Assembly (NCBI GenBank): GCA_937140905.1
Contig: CAKZQO010000321.1
Coordinates: forward strand, 1 to 49,110
Length of the DNA: 49,110 bases
Origin: an uncultured Spirochaeta sp.
GTDB lineage: Bacteria; Spirochaetota; Spirochaetia; DTKZ01
Direction of reading: 5' to 3'
The notes beneath the pieces are model-generated. The model did not search any database and had not been told where the DNA came from. It was given only the letters and a program-made list of their open reading frames with translations. The translations under genes and the position numbers were made by a program. This document shows positions 16,524 through 24,485 of the stretch, piece after piece (the first letter of the stretch is position 1; each line of letters begins with the position of its first letter).

Positions 16524-17573
16524 ATGAAACGGAAAAGTATTTTGGTTCTAATGGTTTTACTTCTATTGGGGCAGACAGTGGGGGTGTTTGCCCAAACAAC
16601 GGTAGATCTGATCGCAGACTTTAAAGATGGTTTCCAGACCTTTTCTGATGATGTTGCGTCGGTTCTTCCCATGAACTCCACCATCGGTCTTAACTGGTCC
16701 GATGCTTACATCGGCCAACTCATCGCCATCCCCCCAAGTCTTGGAGTAGGCCTCACCGTAGGGGTAACAGGGATCCCCTACGATTCGGTTAAAAAGATCC
16801 TGGTGGATACGTTAGGAGGAAGCGAATCTGAAATCCCGCAAGTCATTCGGGATTATGGGTTGCCCCTCCCTGCCATGGCAGTGGATGCGCGATTGGGTGG
16901 CTTTATCCTGCCCTTCGATATCGGCTTCAAGATCGGTTTTTTGCCAAAAACCTTAGCGGACCAGGTAGGTGATAATGTTAAGGTAGACTTTCTCCTTGTG
17001 GGAGGAGACATCCGCTACCTTTTAATGAAGCAGCGCTTCGTGGTGATTCCCGAAGTATCGGTAGGGGTGGGATACAACTACTTGAAAGGATCGGTAGAGT
17101 TCGGTGGGGTGTTACCACCTCTAACGATCAGCCTCCCCAACACGGTTAATGGCGTTACAGCCCCTTGGCCCGCGAATAGCAACCTTTCCCTCTCTTCCCC
17201 AGACTTTTACATCGAGTGGGAAACGAAGGTGATCGATTTAAAGGCTCAAGCGAGCTGGAGCCTCCTGATCCTCCAACCCAGTATAGGGATTGGGGCCAGT
17301 TATGGGAGTTCCCACGTGGGTGGGGGAGCGAAGTCCACGTTACAGTTGAATGGATCTCCCATTTCCACCACTGCTCTCCAGGCCCTTCGGACCCTCGGCT
17401 TCGACGTGGATAATGCTAGCATCGCCGTGTTCTCCGATGTAACCGGTTGGTCCTTCCGCCTCTTTGGGGGTGTGTCGGTGAATATCCTGGTCCTGAGGAT
17501 CGACGCGGGGATCCAGTACAACCTTATTGGAAAGAATCTAGGGGCTTCGATCGGGGCACGACTCCAGCTGTAA
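16524..17573 (+). CDS. Secreted beta-rich protein, probable outer-membrane protein
   Basis: 349 residues with a clear signal peptide (cleavage after VGVFA, about residue 23) and AGGAGG before the ATG. The mature part alternates hydrophobic and polar residues with many Gly and aromatic positions (for example FGGVSVNILVLRIDAGIQYN), as in beta-barrels. It ends in ...IGARLQL, a hydrophobic last strand. No named family is recognised. It is followed by a hairpin terminator. Confidence 0.65.
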   Translation: MKRKSILVLMVLLLLGQTVGVFAQTTVDLIADFKDGFQTFSDDVASVLPMNSTIGLNWSDAYIGQLIAIPPSLGVGLTVGVTGIPYDSVKKILVDTLGGSESEIPQVIRDYGLPLPAMAVDARLGGFILPFDIGFKIGFLPKTLADQVGDNVKVDFLLVGGDIRYLLMKQRFVVIPEVSVGVGYNYLKGSVEFGGVLPPLTISLPNTVNGVTAPWPANSNLSLSSPDFYIEWETKVIDLKAQASWSLLILQPSIGIGASYGSSHVGGGAKSTLQLNGSPISTTALQALRTLGFDVDNASIAVFSDVTGWSFRLFGGVSVNILVLRIDAGIQYNLIGKNLGASIGARLQL

Positions 17574-17654
17574 AACAGCAAACCTTCATCCGCGAACACG
17601 CGAAGGATCCAATTGGTCCTATCAGCGATTCGCGCGCACGAAGTTTAATCCCAA

Positions 17655-17687
17655 AAGGACAGGGGGCTTCAAAAGCCCCTTGCCCTT
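17655..17687 (+). terminator. Hairpin terminator after the secreted protein gene
   Basis: GGGGCTT-CAA-AAGCCCC stem-loop at 17663-17679, extendable outward by AAGG/CCTT. The run of T after it is poor (TTGCCCTTATT), so termination may be partial. Confidence 0.5.
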
Positions 17688-17709
17688 ATTGCCATAAAAT
17701 CACTATCCT
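17680..17709 (+). promoter_or_regulatory. Promoter of ridA, apparently leaderless
   Basis: TTGCCC at 17680-17685, 18-bp spacer, TATCCT at 17704-17709, then 6 nt to the ATG at 17716. The -35 overlaps the 3' flank of the terminator hairpin. Confidence 0.45.
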
Positions 17710-17715
17710 TAATCC

Positions 17716-18096
17716 ATGAAAAAACAAGTGATCCATACGGACAAGGCTCCCAAGGCTATCGGCCCTTATTCTCAGGCCGTTCGGTTCGGGCATCTTCTGT
17801 TCATCTCTGGGCAGTTGGGAATAGACCCGGCTTCCGGGAACTTAGTAAACGGCGGATTCGAAGCAGAGGCCCGTCAAGTATTAGCGAATATTCAAGCCAT
17901 CTTGGAAAGTCAGAAATCTGGAATGGATAAGATCCTAAAAACTACCGTTTTTCTTACGAACATGGAGGACTTCGCCGTTCTCAATGGGATCTACGGCACC
18001 TTCATTCCTGAACCGTACCCTGCCCGAAGCACGATCCAGGTAGCAGCCCTGCCCAAAGGGGCTCGGATCGAAATGGAAGTGATCGCCGAAGTGTAA
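17716..18096 (+). CDS. ridA: RidA/YjgF reactive enamine/imine deaminase
   Basis: 126 residues, the standard length. Seen: KAIGPYSQAV, LFISGQLGIDP, the FVEI-type DFAVLNGIYGTF, the conserved Arg in YPARSTIQVAALPKGARIEMEVIA, and the closing Glu. RidA hydrolyses reactive 2-aminoacrylate and related enamines made by PLP enzymes, protecting the cell; it forms cytosolic trimers. It is monocistronic, converging on the GNAT-kinase gene 44 nt away. No SD precedes the ATG, and the -10 ends 6 nt upstream. Confidence 0.95.
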   Translation: MKKQVIHTDKAPKAIGPYSQAVRFGHLLFISGQLGIDPASGNLVNGGFEAEARQVLANIQAILESQKSGMDKILKTTVFLTNMEDFAVLNGIYGTFIPEPYPARSTIQVAALPKGARIEMEVIAEV

Positions 18097-18140
18097 ATAA
18101 TAGCCCCAGCAGGGTGAAAACAGCAATACTAAAAAGCGCC

Positions 18141-20186
18141 TCAATCTGAGGAAAGCCCTCCTACCCATTCTTCCTCCACACACACGAGGCACCGTTCCAA
18201 TTCTGAATCCTGCGTATCTGCCAATTCTCCTAAAGTAAGGGTGATATAGGTGTTCAGGTCCAAGGGTCCCTGCACAAAGGTACTGGCGTAGAAACCCAGC
18301 CGCTTCTCCCGCTTAACACCCATCCGGATCAACGTTTTCGCACCTTCCCGTACAAGGGTGACTTTTCCTAGAGCGTCCTCTTCCCCTAGAACCGACCATA
18401 CCCCTAACATGAGGGGACGTTTGGGATCGCTCACGTCACCGGAGAACTCTCCCCGTAAGAGTTCTTCTCGACTCTTCTTTAGATAGGGAACGAAATCAAG
18501 GTGCTCAGCTAGCTTCCGATCGGTAGCCATGAATCGTCCCGTTGCGGGATCCATCGTAAAGATCACTGTTCGGTCTGTGGCTTGTCCATAACTTTTGAAG
18601 AGGATCCCCCCATACTCTGCTAGAGGCGCATGGTTCTCTAGATACTCCTGATCATCTCTCACCCGAACCGCCATATCGAACAACCAGTCTCGGAACTCGG
18701 TATGCTCCGTCCTGAGAGAGTCCACATATTCCCGTAACCCTTCTGCTACCATGTATCCTTGTTGGAAAGAGAGGAAGGTTCGAAAAATCTCTCTGATGTT
18801 GTGGTACCGGGAAAAATGAAGGATCAAATCCCAGAGAAACACCTCCATTTTTCGAAGCCGCCAGATAAAAGAACCCAGAACACTTCGGCTCGGAACCGCA
18901 TTCCGATCCAGTTGCTCCGTAAGCTCCGTGAACTCCCGGTACCGGAGTTCGTATTCTTGCAGGAAGGACGAATCCCCTTTGGGCTTCTTGGGCAAACGGA
19001 TCCTCCATCGGGTACCTTTCCCCACCCGGCTTTCCACCCGAATGTTCTCCTTCCCGAAAACGGCAAAAATCTGCCGGGTCCCAATTCCTTGCCCCTGAGA
19101 AGGCAATTTTGGGGAAACCGTCCTATGACCTGCATGAAATCCGAAAGATTGTTTTGATTCCCCAAACGGCATCCTTGGCTCTGATGGAAAAGTTCGGGTC
19201 TTCGTAGTCCGACCCACAAACATAGGGAGTCCGTCTTCTCTCAAAGTCAACCGTTCCGGTTCGATCCCTACTCCATTGTCCATAAACGTAAGGAGGATAT
19301 GATCCTTCTCTTCCTTCAATTCAATGGTAATTCTTCCTCTCCTGCCTGCCTCCTTGATAGCATCCAATGCATTGGAAGCTAAGTTGATCAACGCCCGCCC
19401 AAAATCCACATAAGGCCCATAAGCTTCGGGAATCCGCCCCTTCACTATGAGATGCACGTCACAGGGTATGGGAGACAACTCGATGAAGGGAAGAATCCGC
19501 TCGAGGAGCAGGGTTTTAATGTTAACCTCATGATACCGCTCTACAGAATCCCGGTAGGCGTTCAGCATGTTGATGAGGGCGGTGGTTTCCCGATTGATGT
19601 CTTCGATGATTTTGTGACAATTATCTACCGATAAACGGTCTACCATGTCGGAGAGAAGTCGAATCGTTTTCCGCGCGTCATGCCGGGTTTTCCCCAACTC
19701 TTCCGCAAAGGAAGAGGTCGACTCTTCGACTCCTTCCGCATCCTTCAGGTCAGAAGCTCTACAGACCATATGGATGAACACCAGACCCCGATACACGATT
19801 CGATCCAATACTGTAAAGCCTTTTTTCGCAAAAAAGAGAACCGCCTCCTGCTGTTTTTCCCAAATGTAGAGGTATAGGAGAGCATCTGAGCGAACTTCGG
19901 AGGCTAGCCGGCGAATGAAAGCCGACCCTATGCCTTTCCCCCGCCCGAAGGGGCTTGTTACCTGCTTGTATAGGTGAAATCGGGTACGTTCTGGATTGGA
20001 GTACACCAATAAGTATCCAAGGATTTCCCCCTCCTCCTCCCAAACGTAGCTGTGCTCATAGTCCTTTTCCAGTGCTTCATCCTTTATATAGGGGGATGGG
20101 ATGATGAAGGTGTCGATGTTCAACGAATGATTACGCTGGATCCGTTCTTCCAGAGCTGGGGTTAGCTTCTGAATGAAATCTATCAT
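18141..20186 (-). CDS. GNAT acetyltransferase-histidine kinase fusion
   Basis: 681 residues. Residues about 1-145 form a GNAT fold, with the acetyl-CoA loop FGRGKGIGSAFI (R82-G87) and a VLFFAKKGF strand. Next comes a dimerisation helix with TRHDARKTI (H169, of the RHD-type H box), then a GHKL ATPase with N-box NLASNALDAI (268-277), DNGVGI (303-308) and GQGIGTRQIF (365-374). The ATPase has a 35-residue Ser/Pro/His-rich insert before the second Gly box. Residues 410-681 match nothing I recognise. There are no transmembrane helices, so it is probably cytosolic. A small molecule or acetyl-CoA may gate kinase activity. No adjacent response regulator. The start ATG has no SD. Confidence 0.85.
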   Translation of the reverse strand: MIDFIQKLTPALEERIQRNHSLNIDTFIIPSPYIKDEALEKDYEHSYVWEEEGEILGYLLVYSNPERTRFHLYKQVTSPFGRGKGIGSAFIRRLASEVRSDALLYLYIWEKQQEAVLFFAKKGFTVLDRIVYRGLVFIHMVCRASDLKDAEGVEESTSSFAEELGKTRHDARKTIRLLSDMVDRLSVDNCHKIIEDINRETTALINMLNAYRDSVERYHEVNIKTLLLERILPFIELSPIPCDVHLIVKGRIPEAYGPYVDFGRALINLASNALDAIKEAGRRGRITIELKEEKDHILLTFMDNGVGIEPERLTLREDGLPMFVGRTTKTRTFPSEPRMPFGESKQSFGFHAGHRTVSPKLPSQGQGIGTRQIFAVFGKENIRVESRVGKGTRWRIRLPKKPKGDSSFLQEYELRYREFTELTEQLDRNAVPSRSVLGSFIWRLRKMEVFLWDLILHFSRYHNIREIFRTFLSFQQGYMVAEGLREYVDSLRTEHTEFRDWLFDMAVRVRDDQEYLENHAPLAEYGGILFKSYGQATDRTVIFTMDPATGRFMATDRKLAEHLDFVPYLKKSREELLRGEFSGDVSDPKRPLMLGVWSVLGEEDALGKVTLVREGAKTLIRMGVKREKRLGFYASTFVQGPLDLNTYITLTLGELADTQDSELERCLVCVEEEWVGGLSSD

Positions 20187-20217
20187 GCCTATAGGGAATA
20201 TACCGAATATTACCTAA

Positions 20218-20646
20218 TTAAAAAAGAAGGTGAACCTTCAAGCCAGGAAACCTTAAAAAATCTCTGTCCCCGGTAACTATTGTAGCATCAAATTCCAGCG
20301 CAAGAGCTGCTAGATGAGCATCGCTTACCAGATTGCCGGCTGTTCCCGACAGAAGAAGCAAGTGCCGGAGTATGCTTCGGTGAGATTTCCCTGGATTCAG
20401 TAAAAAAGTGGTAGGTTGATTAAGTAAGGCATCTAGCCATGAGATAGCTTGTTCAACCGTTAAAGGAGTATTAAACAATCGTCTCGAGGTGGTAAGACGG
20501 ATAAACCCTAAGTACACGGCCCACGGCAATCCTACTTCCTTTTCTTCTTTATTTAGAATCTCCTCTAACCACGCACTTGCCTTTCTATGATGCACGGAAG
20601 ATCGATCCACTGCGTATAGGAGGATGTTCAAGTCGGGAATAATCAT
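20218..20646 (-). CDS. vapC: PIN-domain toxin, VapC family
   Basis: 142 residues of PIN-type ribonuclease. Seen: N-terminal strand with D5 (IIPDLNILLY), a central helix with PWAVYLGFIRLTTS, the conserved VSDAHLAALALE Asp, and TGDRDFLRFPGL near the end. This pattern fits the mycobacterial-type VapC subgroup. VapC toxins cut tRNA or rRNA when released from the antitoxin. It overlaps the antitoxin stop by 4 nt (ATGA), as in most VapBC operons. Confidence 0.9.
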   Translation of the reverse strand: MIIPDLNILLYAVDRSSVHHRKASAWLEEILNKEEKEVGLPWAVYLGFIRLTTSRRLFNTPLTVEQAISWLDALLNQPTTFLLNPGKSHRSILRHLLLLSGTAGNLVSDAHLAALALEFDATIVTGDRDFLRFPGLKVHLLF

Positions 20647-20906
20647 TTTTGTAAATCCAATTTTTCAGATACTGCCTCTTCCTCTAAGTGGTCTATCATT
20701 TCCCAAGCTCTTTCATACCTGTAGGAGGTAGGCCCTAACTCATAGGATATGCATTTCCATCTTTTTCTATTCTTCCGGCTAGAGGTTTTTTTAAGAGCCT
20801 CCGATAGAAGAGAATTGATTAGTTCCTTCAGTGTTTTCTTTTCTTGAACAGACTTGAACCGTAATTCTTGCATTAAATCATCACTTATATCGATCGTTGT
20901 ACGCAT
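20643..20906 (-). CDS. vapB: VapB-type antitoxin, ribbon-helix-helix
   Basis: 87 residues. MRTTIDISDDLMQELRFKS followed by a second helix (KTLKELINSLLSEAL) is a MetJ/Arc-type DNA-binding fold. The basic C-terminal half (KKTSSRKNRKRW onward) would wrap the PIN toxin. It precedes and overlaps vapC, so it is made first and represses the shared promoter. Apparently leaderless: TATTAT ends 6 nt before the ATG. Confidence 0.88.
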   Translation of the reverse strand: MRTTIDISDDLMQELRFKSVQEKKTLKELINSLLSEALKKTSSRKNRKRWKCISYELGPTSYRYERAWEMIDHLEEEAVSEKLDLQK

Positions 20907-20912
20907 AAAAGC

Positions 20913-20941
20913 ATAATAGATGGATATTCATTCGACGTCAA
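20913..20941 (-). promoter_or_regulatory. Promoter of vapBC, leaderless layout
   Basis: Minus strand TTGACG at 20941-20936, 17-bp spacer, TATTAT at 20918-20913, then 6 nt (GCTTTT) to the ATG at 20906. This is one of the best examples of the pattern in the window. Confidence 0.65.
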
Positions 20942-20971
20942 CATACAATTATCCAATCCAAACAACACCTC

Positions 20972-21000
20972 TTGATGTTTCCTAGTATTCATAGTATTTT
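20972..21000 (+). promoter_or_regulatory. Promoter of the thiamine operon
   Basis: TTGATG at 20972-20977, 17-bp spacer, TATTTT at 20995-21000. It would start transcription near 21007, just before the riboswitch. The 317-bp gap 20907-21223 holds this promoter, the vapBC promoter, the riboswitch and its terminator. Confidence 0.55.
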
Positions 21001-21010
21001 AATATCAAAT

Positions 21011-21111
21011 AGCGGGAGCTCGGACAAACCGGGCTGAGAGGTTCCCTTGCAGTTTGCTGTGGGAATGACCGATGGACCTGATCCGGATAATGCCGGCGTA
21101 GGAAGCAAACT
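21011..21111 (+). ncRNA. TPP riboswitch (THI element)
   Basis: The conserved core is plain: GGGCTGAGAGG at 21030-21040, a long P3 arm closed by TTCCC/GGGAA, then ACCTGATCCGGATAATGCCG and GGCGTAGGAAGC. This aptamer binds thiamine pyrophosphate. It precedes an intrinsic terminator and thiE/thiD/tenA, so high TPP should stop transcription before the genes. The P3 loop AGTTTGCT (21051-21058) is exactly complementary to AGCAAACT (21104-21111) at the 3' edge, a possible tertiary or switching helix. Confidence 0.95.
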
Positions 21112-21123
21112 AGTTGAATTGAA

Positions 21124-21149
21124 GCCGCCCTAGCCGGGCGGCTTTTTTT
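21124..21149 (+). terminator. Intrinsic terminator of the TPP riboswitch
   Basis: GCCGCCC (21124-21130), 5-nt loop, GGGCGGC (21136-21142) and seven T residues. It lies 13 nt after the aptamer and 75 nt before the first gene, as expected for transcriptional attenuation. Confidence 0.93.
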
Positions 21150-21223
21150 GTGACATCCTTGCTCTCCTCCAGTCCGTCCTTCGCCCGCAATTACTCAATT
21201 AACCTACTATTGCGGAGGGATGT

Positions 21224-22303
21224 ATGGAAATAGGGAAAATCGGAAAGATCGATCTATCGGCCTTTGAGCAATTTTTACTACACCGATTAGGCAAACCGGA
21301 TGATCGGTTGATCGTCCCCCCCCTAACAGGTGTGGATGCAGCGGTGATCAAGGTGAACGCAGAACAGGTGCTGATCCTGGCAGAGGATCCTATTTTCCCC
21401 ATGCCCGGAAAAGGGTACGAAGATTTTGGGTACTACACGGTTCATATTGGAGCTTCCGATGTGGCGGTGATGGGAGTAAAGCCGGAGTTCATCTCGTACA
21501 CCCTACTGATGCCCCCTCAAACCACGGACGCAGAGTTCAGGCAAATCATAGATTCCATCCACACAACCGCACTCGATCTTGGGATGAGTATCGTAGGCGG
21601 GCATACCGGATACTACCCCGCGGTTACCGTTCCTACCATTGGCGGGATCACGGTGTTTTCCTTTGCCAGGGAAGGGGAGTACGTGACCCCGAAGGGAGCT
21701 AAAGTAGGGGATGCTGTGATCGTAACCAAAGGCCCGGCCGTAGAAACAGTGGGGATTCTGGCAACTATATATGAAGAAGAGCTTAACCGAACGTTTACCG
21801 AATCCTTCATCGAACAGGCAAAAGGGTACATGAAAAAGATGTCCGTCGTTACCGACGCCCTTACTGCCATGGAAGCGGGAGGAGTGCATGCCATGCATGA
21901 CGCTACCGAAGGAGGGGTGCTTGGAGGATTGTTCGAAGTGGCCAACGCTTCCAACGTGGGGATGTGGATCGATGAATCCAATTTCATCTGGACAGAGGAG
22001 ATCGAAGGAATCTGTCGATACTTCCAGATCGATCCTCTCCTCTCCATCGCCGAAGGAACCCTCATCATTTCCTGTGAGTCTAGTGCAGCTCCCCACATTC
22101 TCAACTCCCTAAAGGAAAAGGGCATTCCCGCTAGTATCGTGGGGGAAGTGGTACCTCCACACAAAGGGAAAAAGATCAAACGCCGAACAGGCATCGTTGA
22201 AGACCTTCGGATCCCTGAACAGGATCCCTTCTGGCCCTGTTTCTTTAGAGGGATCGGCGCAAAGGGAGAAAAAGCACAAGGAGAAAAGGAGGGCAAGTCA
22301 TGA
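21224..22303 (+). CDS. PurM/HypE-like AIR-synthase-related protein, possible thiamine-phosphate kinase analogue
   Basis: 359 residues in the PurM superfamily (AIR synthase, HypE, ThiL, SelD). Seen: GVDAAVI near residue 37, ILAEDPIF, the GASDVAVMGVKP helix, SIVGGHTGY, and HAMHDATEGGVLGGLFEVA, typical of the ATP-binding dimer interface. It lacks the C-terminal Cys of true HypE. It is the first gene of the TPP-riboswitch operon, where no classical thiL or thiM occurs, so making TPP from TMP is a reasonable guess but unproven. GGAGGG precedes the ATG. It ends 4 nt into thiE. Confidence 0.75.
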   Translation: MEIGKIGKIDLSAFEQFLLHRLGKPDDRLIVPPLTGVDAAVIKVNAEQVLILAEDPIFPMPGKGYEDFGYYTVHIGASDVAVMGVKPEFISYTLLMPPQTTDAEFRQIIDSIHTTALDLGMSIVGGHTGYYPAVTVPTIGGITVFSFAREGEYVTPKGAKVGDAVIVTKGPAVETVGILATIYEEELNRTFTESFIEQAKGYMKKMSVVTDALTAMEAGGVHAMHDATEGGVLGGLFEVANASNVGMWIDESNFIWTEEIEGICRYFQIDPLLSIAEGTLIISCESSAAPHILNSLKEKGIPASIVGEVVPPHKGKKIKRRTGIVEDLRIPEQDPFWPCFFRGIGAKGEKAQGEKEGKS

Positions 22304-22941
22304 AAAAAGTGCCGGATCGTTTGTCCTATCCTCTGCTCTACCTGGTGACTGATCGGGACCTGTCCCTAGGTAGACCTCTTCTGGACGTGATCACTCAGGC
22401 AGTGGAAGGAGGGGTCAATGTCGTACAGATACGGGATAAGAATCTTGGCACCCGGGCATTTATCGAAGAAGCATTAACGATTCAAGCGTTTCTTAAGACC
22501 AAAGGGATCCCCCTACTCATCAATGACCGGGTGGATGTGGCTCTAGCGATCGAGGCGGATGGAGCGCATATCGGACAGGGTGATATGCCTTACCCCCTAG
22601 CCCGAAAACTTTTAGGCCCTCAAGCGATCATTGGCCTTTCCGTGGATACCTACGATGAGCTCCTCCAAGCAGAAGACTTCGATGTGGATTATCTAGGGAT
22701 CGGTCCGGTATTCCCCACCTCCACAAAAACAGACCACAAAGGATTTTTCTGGGGTATAGAGGGGTTGCGATGGGCAAGGGAGCATTCTCGACATCGCCTC
22801 ATTGCCATTGGGGGAATCAACGAAACGAACGCTTCCGATGTGGCAAAGACAGGGGTGGATGGAATCGCAGTCGTTTCCGCTATTGTATCAGCCTCCAATC
22901 CCAAAGAAGTTGCGATTCGGTTGCGCCGAGTCTTTTCCTGA
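22300..22941 (+). CDS. thiE: Thiamine-phosphate synthase
   Basis: 213 residues, a TIM-barrel enzyme joining hydroxymethylpyrimidine diphosphate and thiazole phosphate to give thiamine phosphate. Seen: YLVTDRDL, GGVNVVQIRDKN, LINDRVDVALAIEADGAHIG, DYLGIGPVFPTSTKTD and IAIGGINETNASDVAKTGVDGIAVVSAI, all family hallmarks. It overlaps the preceding gene by 4 nt and is followed by thiD after 15 nt. Confidence 0.96.
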   Translation: MKKVPDRLSYPLLYLVTDRDLSLGRPLLDVITQAVEGGVNVVQIRDKNLGTRAFIEEALTIQAFLKTKGIPLLINDRVDVALAIEADGAHIGQGDMPYPLARKLLGPQAIIGLSVDTYDELLQAEDFDVDYLGIGPVFPTSTKTDHKGFFWGIEGLRWAREHSRHRLIAIGGINETNASDVAKTGVDGIAVVSAIVSASNPKEVAIRLRRVFS

Positions 22942-22956
22942 TACGGAGGCGCAGGT

Positions 22957-23802
22957 ATGAAAGGAGATAGTAAACGTTACAAACGCCTATTGACTATTGC
23001 GGGCTCGGACAGTGGAGGAGGAGCGGGTATCCAGGCAGACCTGAAGACCTTCTCTGCCCTTGGATGCTTCGGCATGTCTGTGATCACCGCTCTTACGGCC
23101 CAGAACACCCATTCTGTCACGGGAATCCATCCCGTACCGCCTGAATTCATCCGCCTTCAGATCGACACGGTGATGGAAGATATAGGGGTGGATGCTGTAA
23201 AGGTGGGAATGCTCCATTCGGCAGAGGTGATTCGCACCGTAGCAAACTCCCTACAATCTTACCCCATTCCGTATATAGTAGTAGATCCAGTGATGGTGGC
23301 AAAAGGTGGGGCCAAACTGTTGCAGGATGAAGCGGTAGAGGCTCTCCGTACCTACCTTCTGCCCTTAGCAACGGTGATCACCCCTAACCTTCCGGAGGCC
23401 CGTGTCCTCCTCGGGCTCGACACGAATCCATCGAATCGGGAAAAAGATTCAGATCTTGCCGTCCTCGAGCATCTAGGCCGCCAGCTTGCTTCCTTAGGCC
23501 CAAAGGCTGTGTTGGTGAAGGGGGGGCATCTCCAGGGTTCTGAAAGTTCTGATGTACTGTACCTTGCCGTAGAGGATCGGTTCGTCCACTTCCCCTCTCG
23601 CCGGATCCCTACCCAGAACACCCATGGAACGGGTTGTACCCTCTCTTCGGCCATCGCTGCGTATCTGGCGCATGGTTTACCCTTGGAGCAAGCCGTTGGA
23701 TCGGCAAAGGAGTACCTAACCCAAGCTCTTATAAAAGGAGCTACTTATCGGTTGGGTAACGGCCACGGCCCCGTCCATCATTTCCATGCCTTTTGGAAGT
23801 AG
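22957..23802 (+). CDS. thiD: Hydroxymethylpyrimidine/phosphomethylpyrimidine kinase
   Basis: 281 residues of ribokinase-fold enzyme phosphorylating HMP and HMP-P. Seen: [49 protein letters not shown] and the anion-hole/catalytic segment [20 protein letters not shown] precedes the ATG. It sits between thiE and tenA, forming a salvage set that supplies the pyrimidine half. Confidence 0.96.
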   Translation: MKGDSKRYKRLLTIAGSDSGGGAGIQADLKTFSALGCFGMSVITALTAQNTHSVTGIHPVPPEFIRLQIDTVMEDIGVDAVKVGMLHSAEVIRTVANSLQSYPIPYIVVDPVMVAKGGAKLLQDEAVEALRTYLLPLATVITPNLPEARVLLGLDTNPSNREKDSDLAVLEHLGRQLASLGPKAVLVKGGHLQGSESSDVLYLAVEDRFVHFPSRRIPTQNTHGTGCTLSSAIAAYLAHGLPLEQAVGSAKEYLTQALIKGATYRLGNGHGPVHHFHAFWK

Positions 23803-23810
23803 GAGGCGAC

Positions 23811-24485
23811 ATGAGTCACCCGCAATTCCTTCCAAGAAACGCCCCGGACTTCTGGAACCATATACAGGACCTATATACTGCCATTATCCATCACCCTTTT
23901 AACCAGGAACTTGCTGAAGGAACCCTCGCTCGGGATCGGTTCCTCTACTACATTCAGCAAGACGCCCTCTACCTTATCGAGTATGGGAAAGCCCTTTCCC
24001 TTTTAGCCGCTCGTTCGGATTCTCCTAAAAGAATGCGGGACTTTATACGGTTCGCTTCGGGCATTTTCACCGTAGAGGAGGCAATGCACCAGATCTACTT
24101 CACCGAGTATGGCGTGAAGGATCCCATCCAGATCAAATCTCCCGCGTGTTTTGCCTATACACACTTCCTACTAGCCACAGTTTCTTTGCGTTCTTACGAA
24201 GAGGGGGTAGCGTCCATCCTGCCCTGCTTCTGGGTGTACCGAGAGGTTGGCCTTTTTATATATCGCGCAGCCGTAAAACCCAATCCGTTCGAGTGCTGGA
24301 TCGAGACCTACGCGGGGAAAGATTTCGGAGAGGCAACCGAGCGGGCCATCGAAATCCTCGAGGAAGCAGTAGGATCCACATCCGAATTAACCCGGAGTCG
24401 CATGCTTGATGCCTTCGTTACCTCTACCCGGTTGGAATGGCTATTCTGGGATTCTGCCTATAGGATGGAAAAATGGAAACCGTAA
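23811..24485 (+). CDS. tenA: Aminopyrimidine aminohydrolase / thiaminase II
   Basis: 224 residues from the ATG at 23811, which has TAGGAGG just upstream; an earlier frame start at 23793 is less likely. TenA hydrolyses 4-amino-5-aminomethyl-2-methylpyrimidine to HMP for ThiD. Seen: FLYYIQQDALYL with the substrate Asp (D51), ILPCFWVYREVG with the catalytic Cys (C139), and TRLEWLFWDSA with E209. It is therefore the Cys-type (TenA_C), not the Cys-less TenA_E type. The next gene begins inside its last codons. Confidence 0.93.
   Translation: MSHPQFLPRNAPDFWNHIQDLYTAIIHHPFNQELAEGTLARDRFLYYIQQDALYLIEYGKALSLLAARSDSPKRMRDFIRFASGIFTVEEAMHQIYFTEYGVKDPIQIKSPACFAYTHFLLATVSLRSYEEGVASILPCFWVYREVGLFIYRAAVKPNPFECWIETYAGKDFGEATERAIEILEEAVGSTSELTRSRMLDAFVTSTRLEWLFWDSAYRMEKWKP

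Noticed and set aside
20218-20646. Missing catalytic Glu in VapC (Gly in YLGFIR)
   Set aside because: This VapC subgroup commonly has Gly or another residue there, and the other acidic residues are present, so I do not call it inactive.
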